Of a stretch of 64,000 nt of DNA, positions 12,301 through 27,100 are shown piece by piece; the stretch's first letter is position 1, and the number at the start of each line of letters is the position of its first letter. Position numbers and translations under genes: made by a program. The stretch spans positions 1-64,000 of the forward strand of contig BGZK01001395.1 of the NCBI GenBank assembly GCA_005406025.1, read 5' to 3'. The stretch comes from Eumeta japonica. Its lineage: Eukaryota > Arthropoda > Insecta > Lepidoptera > Psychidae. The notes below the pieces were generated by a model. The model saw only the letters and a program-made list of their open reading frames with translations, was not told where the DNA came from and searched no databases.

Positions 12301-15300
12301 GTGTGTGTGTGCGTGTGAGTGTGTGTGTGTGACGTATTGAATTGACTGACTGAAAGAGCGAGAGGATCATGAGAGAATTAGCGGAACGGTCGCCTCCGCG
12401 AGTTAAAACTCGCGAGCCGGTCGCCGCTATGAACGGCTTCATATGCCAACGGCAGGAAATAGATTTGTTGGGTAAGTAACAAAATAACATCAGAAAATTT
12501 AGTAAAAACACCATCGTCTGTATTTACAAATATATATCAATTATCTGATACCTATAATACAAATCTCAATGTTTAGGTTGGGACCAAACAGTGCTTTGCG
12601 TGTGTCCGAAGATATTATAAAAGTTGGCAATACTATCTAGTAAAAAAATCTCGCAATAACGAGGTATTTTAAATAATATTAATATGAATTTAATATTAAA
12701 TCTGTGCCGATTGGTTATCGATAACATCACTCTTTAAGGAAGGATTAATGTCAACCCGATTCAGAATAGGAATCGCGCTCCAGATCGAAATCAGGAGCGA
12801 CAGTGATATCGTTTATAAGAAAATAAGTTAGTGGCGGTGGGTGCGTTTCCTGTGTAACACTGTGCGTTCCTTTTTCAAATAATTCAATGTAATATAATAG
12901 ACACAATAAAACGGAGAAAGGACCGTGATTGAGAGCCAGTGCCGCACTGTGCTCGGTTCCGATCCTGATCTGGTTGACAGCGCGATCTATGGATGTGAAC
13001 GACTGACGAATTCGTACCATGTCCACGTGGGCGGAGCCGCGGCGAAAGCGAATCGGTACATATATAATACGAATGAAATACATCAAGATAACTTGTCTAT
13101 TATACTTTCCCATAACACTTAATGCAAATATTGTGGGTGTTTTTCAGTTATTATCCATAGTATATATAGAGTGCAAAAAAAATTTTTTTCTCACCATCAT
13201 AAGTGTATCCATGGAACCTGGAATACTCGGTGCCCCTGCGCCGGTCGTACTCCACCTGGTAATCCTTCGCCGTCTAAATGATTACAAAAAAAAAGAAATA
13301 AAATAAGTAAGGCGTAAGTACAGTTTTATCTAACTTTCGACTGTTTGTATCTAAGGTAGTTTTATTTATTGCTTAAGGAATTTATGAAGGAATTTATAAG
13401 TAATATACAACTAAAAATATGATTTTTATTGAACACGTTGTCATTTATGAAAGGAAATAAAAAAATACCCCTGCTCTATCTATTCTCATATATGGAACTT
13501 TAAAAACACTGCAAAAGTGCGAATAGAACTGGCATCTTGAGAATTCTGTACATATTTAATTATTTAGGTGAATATTTCATTTATTGAGAGTCTCCACGAA
13601 CTTTGTCTACTTAGGATACCGATTGTTAGCGCAACACTAGTCGGTCGCGGGACGCACCAGCGCCGATGTACCTACATCACTACCTTTCTACACTTCGACC
13701 CGTACGAGGTCTATCATACGGGTCGATGAAGCGTAATGTAATATATTTTTTTGTAATACAGCGTAAGTTTGAAAAAAGAGTAAAAAAATTCAATTCGTAT
13801 AACGCTATCGGTGATTCGCCTACCGATGCTGGCGAGATATTCGTCCTAGTAATTCCGAAATTTTAGCAAATTTTTTTTTAAAACAAACTTTTTTAATAAT
13901 GTCTGATCTTCGTCTGAACTAATGAGCTAACTAATGTCTGAATGTCTGTGCTTTGAAATATTGCTCTTTACAATTTTCTTGTTTCTTGTCAAGGAGAAGT
14001 ACACTGTAGATTTAAAAAAAATGCGAGTTTCAAAAGGTGAAACGTAAATGATCGTATTTTTTTATTAGTTTGATTTAGAAACTTGATTTTTTTTTATAGT
14101 TTCATCAGAACGCAATTCTGAGCCCTGACTGGCAGGCAACAGACAACGAAATCATCGACGCTTACCTGCAACATGCATTGACGTGCAGCATGCAATCCAC
14201 TGCTAACCCTCGAACCTGCCCCTCTACTACGAATCTCTATCCAAAGAATTGAATAGGATTGATTGGAGAGGATTGACAGATATCGAACACCTAAGCTAGT
14301 GTTCATTTTTTAATTATTTTAGTCCGCTAATAGTTTTAATGTTAATTTCTACGTATGATTCATGCCAACCAGGCACATCCTTAGGAAAATGCAGGCAGTT
14401 ACATCCACCAGGGCGTAAGGAGGGTTAAAAACAACCGACAGATGCGGACCCTACCTCGGTGAACTGCTGTTATACAAATCCGTCTATTATGGATTTCCGC
14501 GAAGCAACAACTCACACAATAGAAACGAAGTCATCCTTTAAGGGGTTCCTTTTTACTTTTAAGATACTGAATTCTAAAATTGGTAAAGGGTGCATGGAAT
14601 ATAAACAATAAATAGTCTAAAACCATCTACAAGCGATTTCTTCACCGAAACCCGGACAAAGAAAGTTTGGCTTTAATATATTTTTGAATTAATTGTTATT
14701 TGATTTAATTATTAATTTCTATTAAAGATTTTAAAATCATTCCCAGGTCAGACTCACGGAGCAATTATTGACCGTTATGAGTCTGGTCTGGTATTTAAGA
14801 GTGTATATTTATCTTTATATGTTTCCAAGCATTCTCCCAAAACATGTTGCCATGTGACTATATGTAATGAATGTTGCTTATCTCATTATTGCTACATCAA
14901 TTTAATTGTTGCGTTTGTTTAATCGATTTCATGTGGACCTCTCTTCCAATTTAGGTCTACGGTATTGCACAAGAACAGAGTTTCAGTAACTAAACTTAGT
15001 AAGCATACCATTTCTTAAATTGACATGAACTAGTCGAACGTTGGGCAAAATTAATTTTAAGCGCTATGTCCAATTCGAGTTTAATTGGACCAATTCAATA
15101 TATTGTAGAGTATAGGGCTGATTTTGATGAACTACTGTTCAGTTCAATATTATTCAAATCTAGCTTGTTTCCCAACGCTGCTTCACTTCCCGGTCGCGAA
15201 TTCGAGTATTAAGTACAACACTTGATCGGTTTCCAGGACTTACGATTCCAGACACAGTGCTCTCCCCGGTCGAAGACAGGGGCAGGAGGTCGGTGAGGAT

Positions 15301-18065
15301 GGCGGTGTCGGCGGCGGTGGTGAACTCGCCGCGGGGGCAGGGGGATACCTCCCTCTCCCACCACCTGGGGCCGTACGTGCCCAGCAGCAGCCAAGTGTAG
15401 GCGCGGCCGAACATCTCCAGTCTGAATACGAAATTACTATTTCAATAAGTCCGTTTATACTATAATCTAAGTGGTGGGGCTGGTCATTTAGAAGTTGCTG
15501 GTGGTGGTGGTGGTGGTGGTAAGAATTGTATTTATACGCCACACATGAATGGTTAATAGCAAGAGTGGATAGACGTAATTGTTGGCCTTGTTGAATGATA
15601 GAATTTGATATTAAATATGTTTGTTAAATAAGCGACTTTTATATAAAACTCTCACAGAATATTAACGAACAATCGAAAATTTTAAATGAAATATACACTA
15701 TAAAACAAGAGTAAATAATAGTTAAAGGACTCATTTTAATTAACCGAATAAGACAAAAATGATTAAATCTATATTATAATTCATGTTAGTATACTTAAAG
15801 AATATCTAGCAAAATTAACTATTTCACTCGAGTCTAATGATTTTAATTAATATCTCTAGTTAAAATGAATCGTACACGTATTCATTTCCTTTAATTTTAA
15901 ACACATATTTTTTATATATCTTCTAAAGATAGATGCGTTAATCGTCTAGTTCCACGCTACAATAAATGTCAGAGGTGTATGCTATGAACACTTATGTTTA
16001 GTGACAAATTAAAGAAATTGATTCACTAGCATGTCGCTCTATCGGAAATAGAATCCAGAACTTTTCTCTTTCCAAGCAACCGCCGTGCCTCTCAGGTCAC
16101 AGAGGTCGTTAAACGTTGCCATTAGACTTTTGAATTCTCATCAAACTAGTTGATCAAATTTATGAGGTACAAGAATTATACGCGTCTCAAAGGCGGACAA
16201 AAATGACAATCTGTTCAAGGTTCTAACAATAATCGAATAACGCTTGTCATTTACGCTAATTCATTGCAAAAAGGTATTGGATAGTTGATAGAATCAATAA
16301 ACTTTACTTGGCTTAACAAATATGAAATCATGAGAGCATACATGTTATAAATTAAAGAGGTTAAGTATGGAACCGACGCTAGTCAAACTAGCACAATCAG
16401 GGTTCCGTTAAGTATTTTGATATGATTTTTACTACCTAGTAAAGCAGATAGGTGTCACACTATAAAATAATACAGCTGACCGCTGATTACTTTCATATCA
16501 TAGTTTTTATTTTATTGTAATTTGAAATTGTTATAAAAATGAGAGACGCGAGCCAAGGCTATATCCCCGTAGTTTTGGAAGTTAAAGATTCCTTGATTTC
16601 AACAAGTTGACGCTCAAGTCAAAGTTGGTAAAAGTACAAGTTTGAAAGCATATACGTTACAAAAATTGTTTCATACGGGCCGGAATTACAGTGTTTCCAA
16701 AAAAAAATTGATATATTCACTTTTGCAACTGTCGGATACTTATGGTCTCAGATATCAACCATTAAATGTAGCACCATCCTGTATCAAAATTAAATGGTTA
16801 CATTTATATACCCAGAACTTATTTTAATGAAAGATTACCAAGGTTAAAACTATTGATTGATTAATTAATGCCTCAGATTTTTTTTTAATTTTTTGTCTTT
16901 TGTTAAGTTTTATGAGATAAAATGGGTGATACCAATTACAATGTAATTTTGATGTTTTAACAAAAAAAAAAATTTGTTTGATTTTTGTCAAAAAAATTTC
17001 GGTTCTTGAACACCATGCTTAATAAGCATTACATGTGATCCCACTCAGGAAACTACACTTTACGAAAACCGTTGTGTAAGGTCTAATTTATTATTTACAT
17101 TTTTTTATTAACACAAACTTAGGTGGAGATACGATCTCTGCGTAGTGTATGTGGAGTCTTTGAGAGATAGATGTAGGAACAGTGATGCTATAGAACTGTG
17201 TGGTTTGAAGAAAGATGTAGAGACTAGATCAGAAAGAGGTATGCTGCGGTGGTTTGACCACCTGGAAAGAATCAATGAAAGTAGATTGACTAAATAAATC
17301 TCTAGAGCGTATGTGTGTGATGCAGTGGTCAGGGGTCGGCAGGGGTCACCCTAGAAAATTATATATAGACCATATTGGTGGCATATTAAAAAAAAAGGGC
17401 CACATTTTAAGCACCCGAAACCGATGAGCTTGCATGAAAATATTGATGAATGTCAGTGAAGCAAGAGAGATATTCAAAGGTCGTACCATGTGGAAAACCA
17501 TAGTCTCTGCCTACCTTTCTGAGAAATAAGCGTGAGTTTATATTATTATTATTATGAAATCAAGTCCGAATGTTTGTTCTTTTGAAGTAAGTCGGTCGTG
17601 ACATAAGGATGGACACAGACCGAGGTTTTTCAATAAGTGTTCCGTAAACACAATTTCTTAATATAGTTTTTAAATATTTGCCCAAAGTCATTCTGATTAG
17701 TTTATTATTTCTTATGCATTGTATAATAAATCAGTTTTCGATCGATTTTAATTCTATTTGATATAAATTTTATGTATGAACTGAATAATGAGTATCTATC
17801 CCATACCAATAAATTCAATATGTAATAACTTTCAAAGGCATAACTCAAAGCGAACGCACTTGAAAGCCTCACAGAAGATGTTAACCGCCCAAGTTTCGTT
17901 GAAGTTGCCCAATATGATCCGCACATCCTTCTCCTTGAGCTTCGAGAGAGCGCCGTCTTCACTTCGGTGGCAAAGCTCTGCGTCTCCTCTACTTCGAAGC
18001 CGTGCGCGTCCAAGTCGGCCACCAGTCTATTATGTGCCTAGAATTAGACAGAAGTTTTAAGATAG

Positions 18066-18113
<48 letters not shown>

Positions 18114-21100
18114 AACGCATATTTCCCTTATGTAATTTAATTATTTTATTATCGCATTATGCCGATGACGTGACGCCCAATGTCGTGATAAATATTAATA
18201 TAGACATTGTTACGGATACTAACTTCCGTGTTCACAATAGTAATATTAATCAATACATGGAATATTGCATTGTTGTTATATTATATTACATTGTTATTTT
18301 TTCCCACCTATTTATATAAATCAATATTAAAATCAGTATAATAGAAGTTGCAATTTAATAAAACTTAAAAATACAATTTCCAGATATAAAAAAAAATAAA
18401 TATAATGTCAATTTGCATATACTATTAATATTATCATGTCGGTGATACGATTTTTTGAGGTTTTAGGCATACGAAAATCGCTTAATGTGCCTATTAAAAG
18501 TCACTACAATAAAAGTTAATGTGCATATTAAGAATTAAATTGCAAAATTTAAGCCTTTTAATAAAAAAATTAAGTTGTAATTGAAATAAATAAAATTATT
18601 TTTTATTTATACTAAAAATTTTTACATGTACTGTTTAATCACATATATTGTTAATATCAGCGTGTCGGTAACGTGAGCTCATAATATTTTACTCATCCCA
18701 TAATTGCCTAATGTGCATACAGAAGTTTTGGTATATAACTGCATTAGCATTGCGGTGACGTGAACCCATAAGCTATTCTCTTACCAAAAATCGCTCAAGT
18801 TTTAACTTCAACAATAAATGACATTAATTACTATTCATCAATATTATTCTACATGAATTGAATATTTTTTCGTTTAACAAATATTTTTTATATTTCAAAT
18901 GGAAATATTTTTCGTAACTAGGGTAGATGTTTCTGGTGCCACAGTAAAAGGTAATATACCCACGGTAAAGTTTATCAAATAACTTTAATTTAAACTCGGC
19001 GCAACGGCTCGAAAAAGTTCCCTTTTATTTTGCATGTGATGTGTCTTTCACTGGGAATTAGAGTAAAACGAGGGTATGCATTTATTAACTGGCTTTAAAC
19101 GCACGAGCGCGGCACATTGTCGTAATTTCAAAGGTTCGTAAATATTCCACAAATTCCTGTTGATAATGTAACATATTAATATTATTAAAGTAGGAGTTAC
19201 CTAATAATCCTTGTTACGAAATGTGAGCATTCAAAATGAATGATATTACCTGGGGCGCACTATAAGTTTCTGGAACTGGCCACTTACATAAATAATATTT
19301 AAAAAGTAATTACTACATATTAAAATAGAACTCTTTGGCTGTAGAATACAGTTTGTTTCATCTAACTGTCAATTGTTTTGTAGATTGTAGCTTTATTTTA
19401 GAAATTGCGTGTTTTCATCACTATCGAATTATGTCGAGATAACCGTAAAAGTTGTATCGTCTTGCACCACGACAATGCCAGTTCTCACACGGGTAAACAG
19501 ATAAATAATTTTTTGGAAAAAAAAACGTAGAACTTATGAGCAATCATGCAATTCCGATCTGGCACCTTATGACTTTTTCGTTCGCAAAAATTAAGAATCA
19601 ATTACGTGGTCAATGATTTTAATTACTAGAAGAGTCTGCAGAAGAGTATCAAATACATGTTTCTTAGGTCACCAGGAAGAAGTGGCATAAATATTTTCGA
19701 AATTGGTTTATTAGCATGAAAAAGTGCATTTACATTAACGGAGAATATTTTAAGAAACAATAAATTCCTTTTTGACTATTCATAGTAATTTTTTCTCATT
19801 CATTCCAGAAATTTTCAGTACGCCCTACGTATGTCTAATTTTATGGGAAGTATCAAAGTTTAATTTTGTGCCAGTAAATTTAATCAAAAACATAGCTGTT
19901 TTCGTTATTAAAAACGAAATTAAATGTGAGGTCGGGGGATTCCCATAAAAAACGAAGTTTTTTGCTATATATAAATAATGCAGAGTAAGGAATAAATTCG
20001 TAGTTTATTTTTTTATTAAATTAATGTTTAAGGGAAAATATCAATTTCATAAAAATTTGAAATAAATGGGTGAATTATAAATTACATGAAAAAATATTAA
20101 ATAATGAATTTCAAGAGAGAGAGAGTGAAAGAGAAAGTCACATGGAGAGGGCGTAACACGTTACGATTTGCATGTAAAAATAATTGACAAAACAAATAAA
20201 CCATATTCTTCAGCCAAAGAGTTCAATTTTCAAATATAGTGATTACTTTTAAAATTGTGTTTATGTAATTGGCCAGTTCCGGAAACTTATAGTGCACCCT
20301 AGTATCTGTGATTCACTTAGGATTCATCTAGAGCAGGACATAAATATCGAAACCCTACATTGAACGGACCTTAATAAATAACTTACCAAGGCGTATCTCG
20401 GCTCGTTCTGATAGATCGTGCCCACTCTGGTCCAGTTGAAGTGCTGTAAGAGTCTGATGCGAGGCATGTTGAAGGCGTTCTCAGAGGGCACTATACGGAA
20501 GAAGTTAGGAAAAGCCTCCTTGGTGAACATCGGATGCGTGTCTGCGTAGGACAGCTGAAAATATTTTTTACGGTCACTCATTATGAAATATTATTCAAGT
20601 AATATAATGATAATATAAAAGGGCAGAAATAATTATAAAAATGAAAGGAAAGAAAAATGGAGTTATTTTATTTATTATTCATATTTTTTCACTTTATACC
20701 TGACTATAAATAATATTACACGATATAAGGTCCCTAGCACTGCTTAATTATTTTGTATGCACAAAATATCTGTCTGTCACAGTTATCACGATTCATTTTA
20801 AGTTTTCAAGGCCCAGCTATACTAAATCAGCATCGCGGCACAGGCTGCAGCATTTACCTGAGCAGATATGTCGGTTTATTTTTTTGAGAGACGTATAAAG
20901 GATTATTTATTTATTCATAATGAATTTGTCAACTTAAACAGAATAAGTTGTTTAGATTGATAAATTTTGAATTCAACATTAAATCACTTAAAAATGCTTG
21001 ATTTATCTTCTTGAGTTATTCGCTTAGTAACTTTCAAATTCAAACTATTGGTTTTTCTGAGTTTTAATAGACTCCAATAAAATACTTAACCAGAGATGTG

Positions 21101-24100
21101 TAACTAATTGTATGAAATAGAGAAATGCTGGTCTATTTATTTGTGTCCTAACAATGGAACAGATTTTAATAGTTTTAATAAATAAACATAGGAAAAGTGG
21201 ACTAAGATGTCGTGGATCAAAGGTATCCTTTCTGTAATAAATAAAAAGATTTTTCTCGTTCCGAAATGTAAATGAATACAAATTTTTTTATTTACTTAAA
21301 ACATATACGATAGAGCGGTTGACCATTGATCTAAATAAGCAACTACATGAAGAAATAAACCTACTTTAACGGCAATGAAGTATGTTTACAAAATTATAGA
21401 ATTTTTTTACATTTCCAGGAAAAAATTTAGAAGTGTATATTGTAAATATTAACGAGTCAAGTCGTGACACTGTCCCAGAAAATAATTAAATCACACATAA
21501 TAAAAGTATCAAACCGCAATGTTATTATTTTCTGTAAAGACTGAGGAATGTAAACAATGCAATCGAATATACACGATATCTTGATAACAATGTTCTATAA
21601 ACATGTGATTAATTGCGTGAAGTCTAAAATGATAAACTCTGCCATTCACAACAGTTAACTAAATAGCATGTCTGAAAATGTAATTTTATAATTTGTGCTT
21701 TCAATTACAAAATAAGGAAAATGCTTTTAGAAAAAACTCAATTATTAGGTGTATTAAGAAAAATCAAATCACACGCGACAGAAGTGCAACCTTCAGAAAA
21801 CTATACAGCGAGAGAATGAGACGAATGCATTTTCAGGAATGGGATAACTGTAAGGTTTATTTATTATTATGTTGGTACTAAGTTTAAATGTTTCTTACAT
21901 TTTATTTATTCAGACTCGACATTTTCAATTCCTTCAAATAATATTAAAGACGTTCACAAATTTCTTTCTCTCAAATTCTATCTCATTTTACATTCTATTT
22001 CATTCTCAGGTTGGTTAATTCCTATAGATGTATATGTTTGTCTCTTTTTACTGTCGCATTTTCGTTTCGTCGATTTTCGAATTACAAATGTTTAAGGAAG
22101 TTTTCACTTCACTTTATACACTTATTTTTTTCCGTTGTTCTGCCTTCGATTCATACATCTTTTATACCGATCTAATAGTAATCTTCATGTCACATATACC
22201 TTAATGCCTAAATCGGAAGACTTTAAAGAAAGACAGATCTAGTCCCTTACCGATAGTCTTATAAACAAACTAAAGGTAAGTTAAAGTACGATGAAAAGGG
22301 CCGTGGTCGGTATTTTTCTGCGAGTCAAATTCCAAAAAGAAAAGATCCGCATAAAGAGACTAACCAACATACAGAATCAGCAAGTCAGAATCGAAAAGGG
22401 TAGGCAACAACGCTTGTAGAATCTATAACCACTGGGGAAGATAACTTTTCGGAGGGACAACTACGAACTGGAAGTCTTAGTGTCAGCCGGCCATAGTATC
22501 ACTGGGTGGACTGATGACCTGGTCAGGGTCGAGAGGCCAGCGTTGGTTGCAGGAGGGTACGTCGTGGAAATCTAGGGTAGGAATCTGTGTTCAACAGTGG
22601 ACGTTGAATGGCTGAAGCGATTGAATAGTAATCTTGCCTTCGAATTCGCTCTTAATCTCTGGTTGAGATTTAAATTAGACTCTTTCTTAGTTTAAATCAC
22701 ATGTTTACTTTAGATAATTTGATTATAATTACAGATCAACTATTTGTCTTTCGTGTGTGAATGATGTCTATTTCGTAGTCCGATCGGCGGTCGAATGAAA
22801 AGTCAGTAGCAGTCGAGTGGAGAGCGTCCGGTATTCTTTACATAATTATTGTGTGAACAATCTATTTAAGCATCCAGTTCTGATTTCGATTTTTAGGTAT
22901 TTTCGGCCCCGTTCCTAGTCTCGCGCTTGGTTACGACCCCGGTACCGCTGCACCGATTTGGACCTCCATTTTCGTCTATCTCGTTCTTGGTATGGAGCAC
23001 GTTCGGACTGATTTGAAAACTGGTTGCATTATCACTGCATTGTAGGGACTTTGCAACACCTCCAAATTAAGATCGGCGTTTACTTTTTCATATTTATTGT
23101 GTTGTTTTGTGTGTTATCGTTTGTTTTGCTCTAACAGTGACAATAATATAACGTTACACAATTGTTTATCTTATGTGAAGAAGCTTGCCTGTAATTTTTC
23201 CAAGCTGGCTTAGTACAAATTGGGAGCTGTTAACAACTATCGTCACCGAAACTTAGATTATTTTGTGATATTAATAACAAAAAAAAAATGTAAAAAGTTC
23301 CTAAATTAAGACTAAAAAAGTTCAATAAAAAAAATTTAGAAGTGTCTATATTGTTGGACACATATTCGTTTAGAACCTATTTACATTAATGTGGTTTTTG
23401 ACAAAATCTCGAAGGTGAACCGAACAAGGGTCTGGAATAAAAATATTCCCTACAGGTATACAGAAGAATCTGCAGGAGATTGTAATAGGTAGATAGTAGG
23501 TAGGTACATAGTAAGGCAGGCCCGTGCCTGCCTTCTATTATAGTGAAGCCGTGTCACCTGCGTAAGATGCCAATGCTTGGAGGCCTTCGCGATGGGGTCG
23601 GTGACGTGCGTGCATGCAGCGCCGAACAGCATCAGCTTGTGCGGCCCGCTGTGCATCATGTCGAAGAAGGATTTGACACCGACCGCCGCGTTGCACTGCA
23701 AGGGAGATTATGCTGTTTGAATGTCATTATGATTTAAACCTTGCTTTAATGACAGTGTTATTAGGCAAAATATAAACTTTGTTGCGATGATAGTCGTGAT
23801 TATACAAAAATTAAAACACACTGAGGGTTTTATTCATGTTATACCGATTCTTCAGATTTATCGAATAGTTGGTAAAAAATAATACAGTATTTTATTCGTA
23901 TTAAAAAATTACATATTAAAAGTGGCCTTACATCGCCATTATGTAGGAATTTTATCCGTCACGGATTTGAACCTGGGATAGGACACCTATCAACGTAATT
24001 ACGAAAGAGTAACTGGACAGTATCATTTAGGTCCATTAACATTATTCCTAATTTAGGCATTCCGTGAAAATGCTACAAAATGTGGTCACATCTATAACAC

Positions 24101-27100
24101 GGATTCAGATTGATAAATGTACGTCGAATGTTCAGTCAGAACATCACTACTTAAAGCAGTTATAATGCTTCACTTGAAAAATTAGTTTTAATCAAAATAA
24201 AAATAACTTTCAATTACATTATCTTTATTTATTTTGGACAAATAACTTTTAAATAGAATTATTCGAAGCATAAAGGAAAAAAAAGTCATGAAATGTATTG
24301 ATCGTTCCACGTTTTCACTGTTTCGTTGTAAATCTCATTCTATTATTGCTCAAATGCCAGAGTACAATTAACTAATGACGACATTAAAATCGAAGTACGA
24401 CCTTATACAGTTATGTAATAACTTTGTTTCGAGGACATTAAACTGTAAACTAACTTCGGTGTCGTTCCACCACATGTGCAGGCGGTAGTTCCTAAGTACA
24501 GTTTCATGTTCGTTGACGTGATCCAGCGCTAACTTCACGCTCGGCATCACCCCCCGGCCTGTCACACATAAATAAATTATTTATAAATACGACAACATTT
24601 GTAAAGACGACTTCACCTGGTAGGTGCGTATTCTATGTAATAAGGATATATTTTGATAAGTACAAGTAAATTTTTTTTAGAATTAGAAGCGGTTTTTGAA
24701 CCACTTGCGATATGAATGCATCGATTATGGCTGTTTGAAGGGAAGCGATAACTGAATTAAAATTCGGTCAAGTGCGTGTCGAGCGCAGTGTATGGATCCG
24801 TAGTTGTCCGTTACCCGTATGTGGACTTAGATGGGAGGATGTTCTTAGACACTATGATCGTGTGGATTGAGTTCACGGTTTAGCGGCTAATGACTATCTA
24901 AGTCACTTTCAATGGAGTTTGAATGGAATTTTGCTTTTCACTTCTCCAATTACATTTTATGAGTTGTTCGACTGTTACTCGTTCACTTATAAAGCTTACT
25001 TAGCTGCCATAATTTTCCTTTTAACCTCGTTATGTACTACATCATTGCCGTGATTATATTAACACATATATGCATAACTTTAGCTGGTAGAGAGGACACT
25101 CTGTTTTACCAAAAATTAGTACTTTAAAACCTAATATTTTGCAAACCAATTCTTAAATCGAAAAATAGTTTCCATAGACCCACATGTTTTTGAAAGATCT
25201 ATCCGACGACACCTCACATCATGGGATAGACGAGGAAAAAAAAAAAGCAATTCCACTTTACGCGTAGGGGACGTGTACCCTAAGACGAATTTTAAATTAC
25301 CACTTTGTCGGCGTATTCGATATGTACATCCATATCAAATGACAGCTCTCTAGAACTAAAAATCTCTGACCACGGACAGACAAACAGACAGATAGACAGC
25401 CGGACGGACAGACATAAACTATAGATTCCTTGTTGACTATGGAGTCCTCAAAATGACATGACAACACGTGAGGCGCACACTGCGGTTTCTATTCTTTGAG
25501 GCTCACTGATTGATCGGTATTGAAGCTCTGATGAGCGATTTACCAGTGTAATTTATATTATACTGTATATACTAGAACAGGATTGGGCTTTCTTTTGTTC
25601 TTGCCGGGGAAAGTCTTTGAACCAATGACGTATTTGTGTCTCATTGAATACAAATTCACTCTGATTTTATGGGTCAAATAGTCTTATGTTGTGTTGGTGG
25701 TAGGGAAATGTCATGTTAGACGCTCAGCGACAACTTTGTTCGATTCTTTGACTTAAATTAACTTTAGATTCCACTTGAGTCTATAAAAGCTTTGAAAAAT
25801 ATTCTCAAAGAAATATATGGAAGAGCTGTCCTGGAAAAAAAAAACGGTCCCCGGAACTTGGAACTTTTTTAAAAACTATTAGCATATTAATTATTAACAA
25901 TATGGATATTATTATAGAAAGTATTCATATGGAAATTATGACAAGTGCAAATAAAAGTGAAGAAGAGAAATTATAAAGATTTTTTTGTAGTATCGTTTCC
26001 AATTTGGAGCTATTATGAAATAAAATTTTGACCTTTTTCATATTATCCTCAAATTTACTTTTCTTTTTAAATTTTCATATTATCAAAATAAACAAGCACA
26101 AGATGCTCGTTTAGACAAGAGAGCATCCATAAATCATAACGATGACAATTTTTATTTTACACATTGACACGATTGTCTTGTCTATGAGGCACGTTTTATA
26201 TAGAGCTATGTGTAATTTTTAAAGCAGTCTCCTAGAACCAACAACGGGTACAAACATTTCTAACGTTTGTCGGACAAAAGCCAGGCGGTGGGAACGGACC
26301 GGTCGAAAGGAATCAAAATGGAAATGTATAATTTGCGAATATTCTTAAAAGTGAAATACTAATGACCAAAACAACAGTGGAACAGACAAACTGTGATCGA
26401 AATTGGTAACCAAATGGTATACATGGTTAATAACAAGGAGCTTGGCGACATTTTTTGCACCTTGTGCATTTTAAACAGGGTTTTCGTTAAAAAATTACGA
26501 TTTTATATTTGGTTTTGCGTTTATTACACGTGTGGTTCTGTAATTATGTAATTACAATCTTCATGTAAAAGGAAATGTTTCTCGATTCTCTGTTTATAAT
26601 CGCCATATTAAATCGTATTCAACAATACTAAACTGTACAAATCAAATTTTGATTCCAAATTTTATTAAGGAATGTTGTGTTCTGAATTCAGTTAGCGGAA
26701 ACGTATTTAATGAAAAATCTTAGAAAGCTTGATTTTATAAATGTCATTAAAATTGTTGATTTAAATTTCAATTTCTTAAGGACGAACTTTTAAAACTTCT
26801 AAATCGAGCAAAAAAAAAAAAAGGAAGTTTATGATAACAAAGTGAGATATGGAATAAGCAAGAAAATAAATCGTTACTCGGTTAATCCATTTCGTTATTG
26901 ATGAGTTTCAGACGAAATTTAAGTAACTTCCAGCGAGGATGGGCTTACGTTCAAACTTCGATGTTATTACGATGAACGATGCGCCATCTGTTGTCAGTGA
27001 CGTAGCTCTCAGCTTACCAGTGACTTGGATATATTATAGTATATTAAAGAATGAGAGCATGAAGAATTATAGTCACCGAGAGGCCTCTGGCTCTCTGTGT

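Larger units (their letters stand above)
15422..17859. other. Intron between receptor exons 5 and 6
   Basis: Holds the GGT microsatellite, a short 'cagggttccgttaa' repeat scrap near 16400, and LINE copy 1. Remaining sequence is AT-rich with no signal. Confidence 0.4.

Noticed and set aside
12122..12514. 130-residue minus-strand frame rich in His-Thr
   Set aside because: It translates the GT microsatellite and flanking repeat; no splice phase, domain or conservation.
15160..15542. Three overlapping minus-strand frames near receptor exon 6
   Set aside because: Only the 15244-15421 segment in one frame fits the receptor. The others are shadows and a poly-His reading of the GGT repeat.
20100..20130. 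GA-rich run 'gagagagagtgaaagagaaa' as a regulatory GAGA element
   Set aside because: It lies inside the mariner element and has no link to a promoter.
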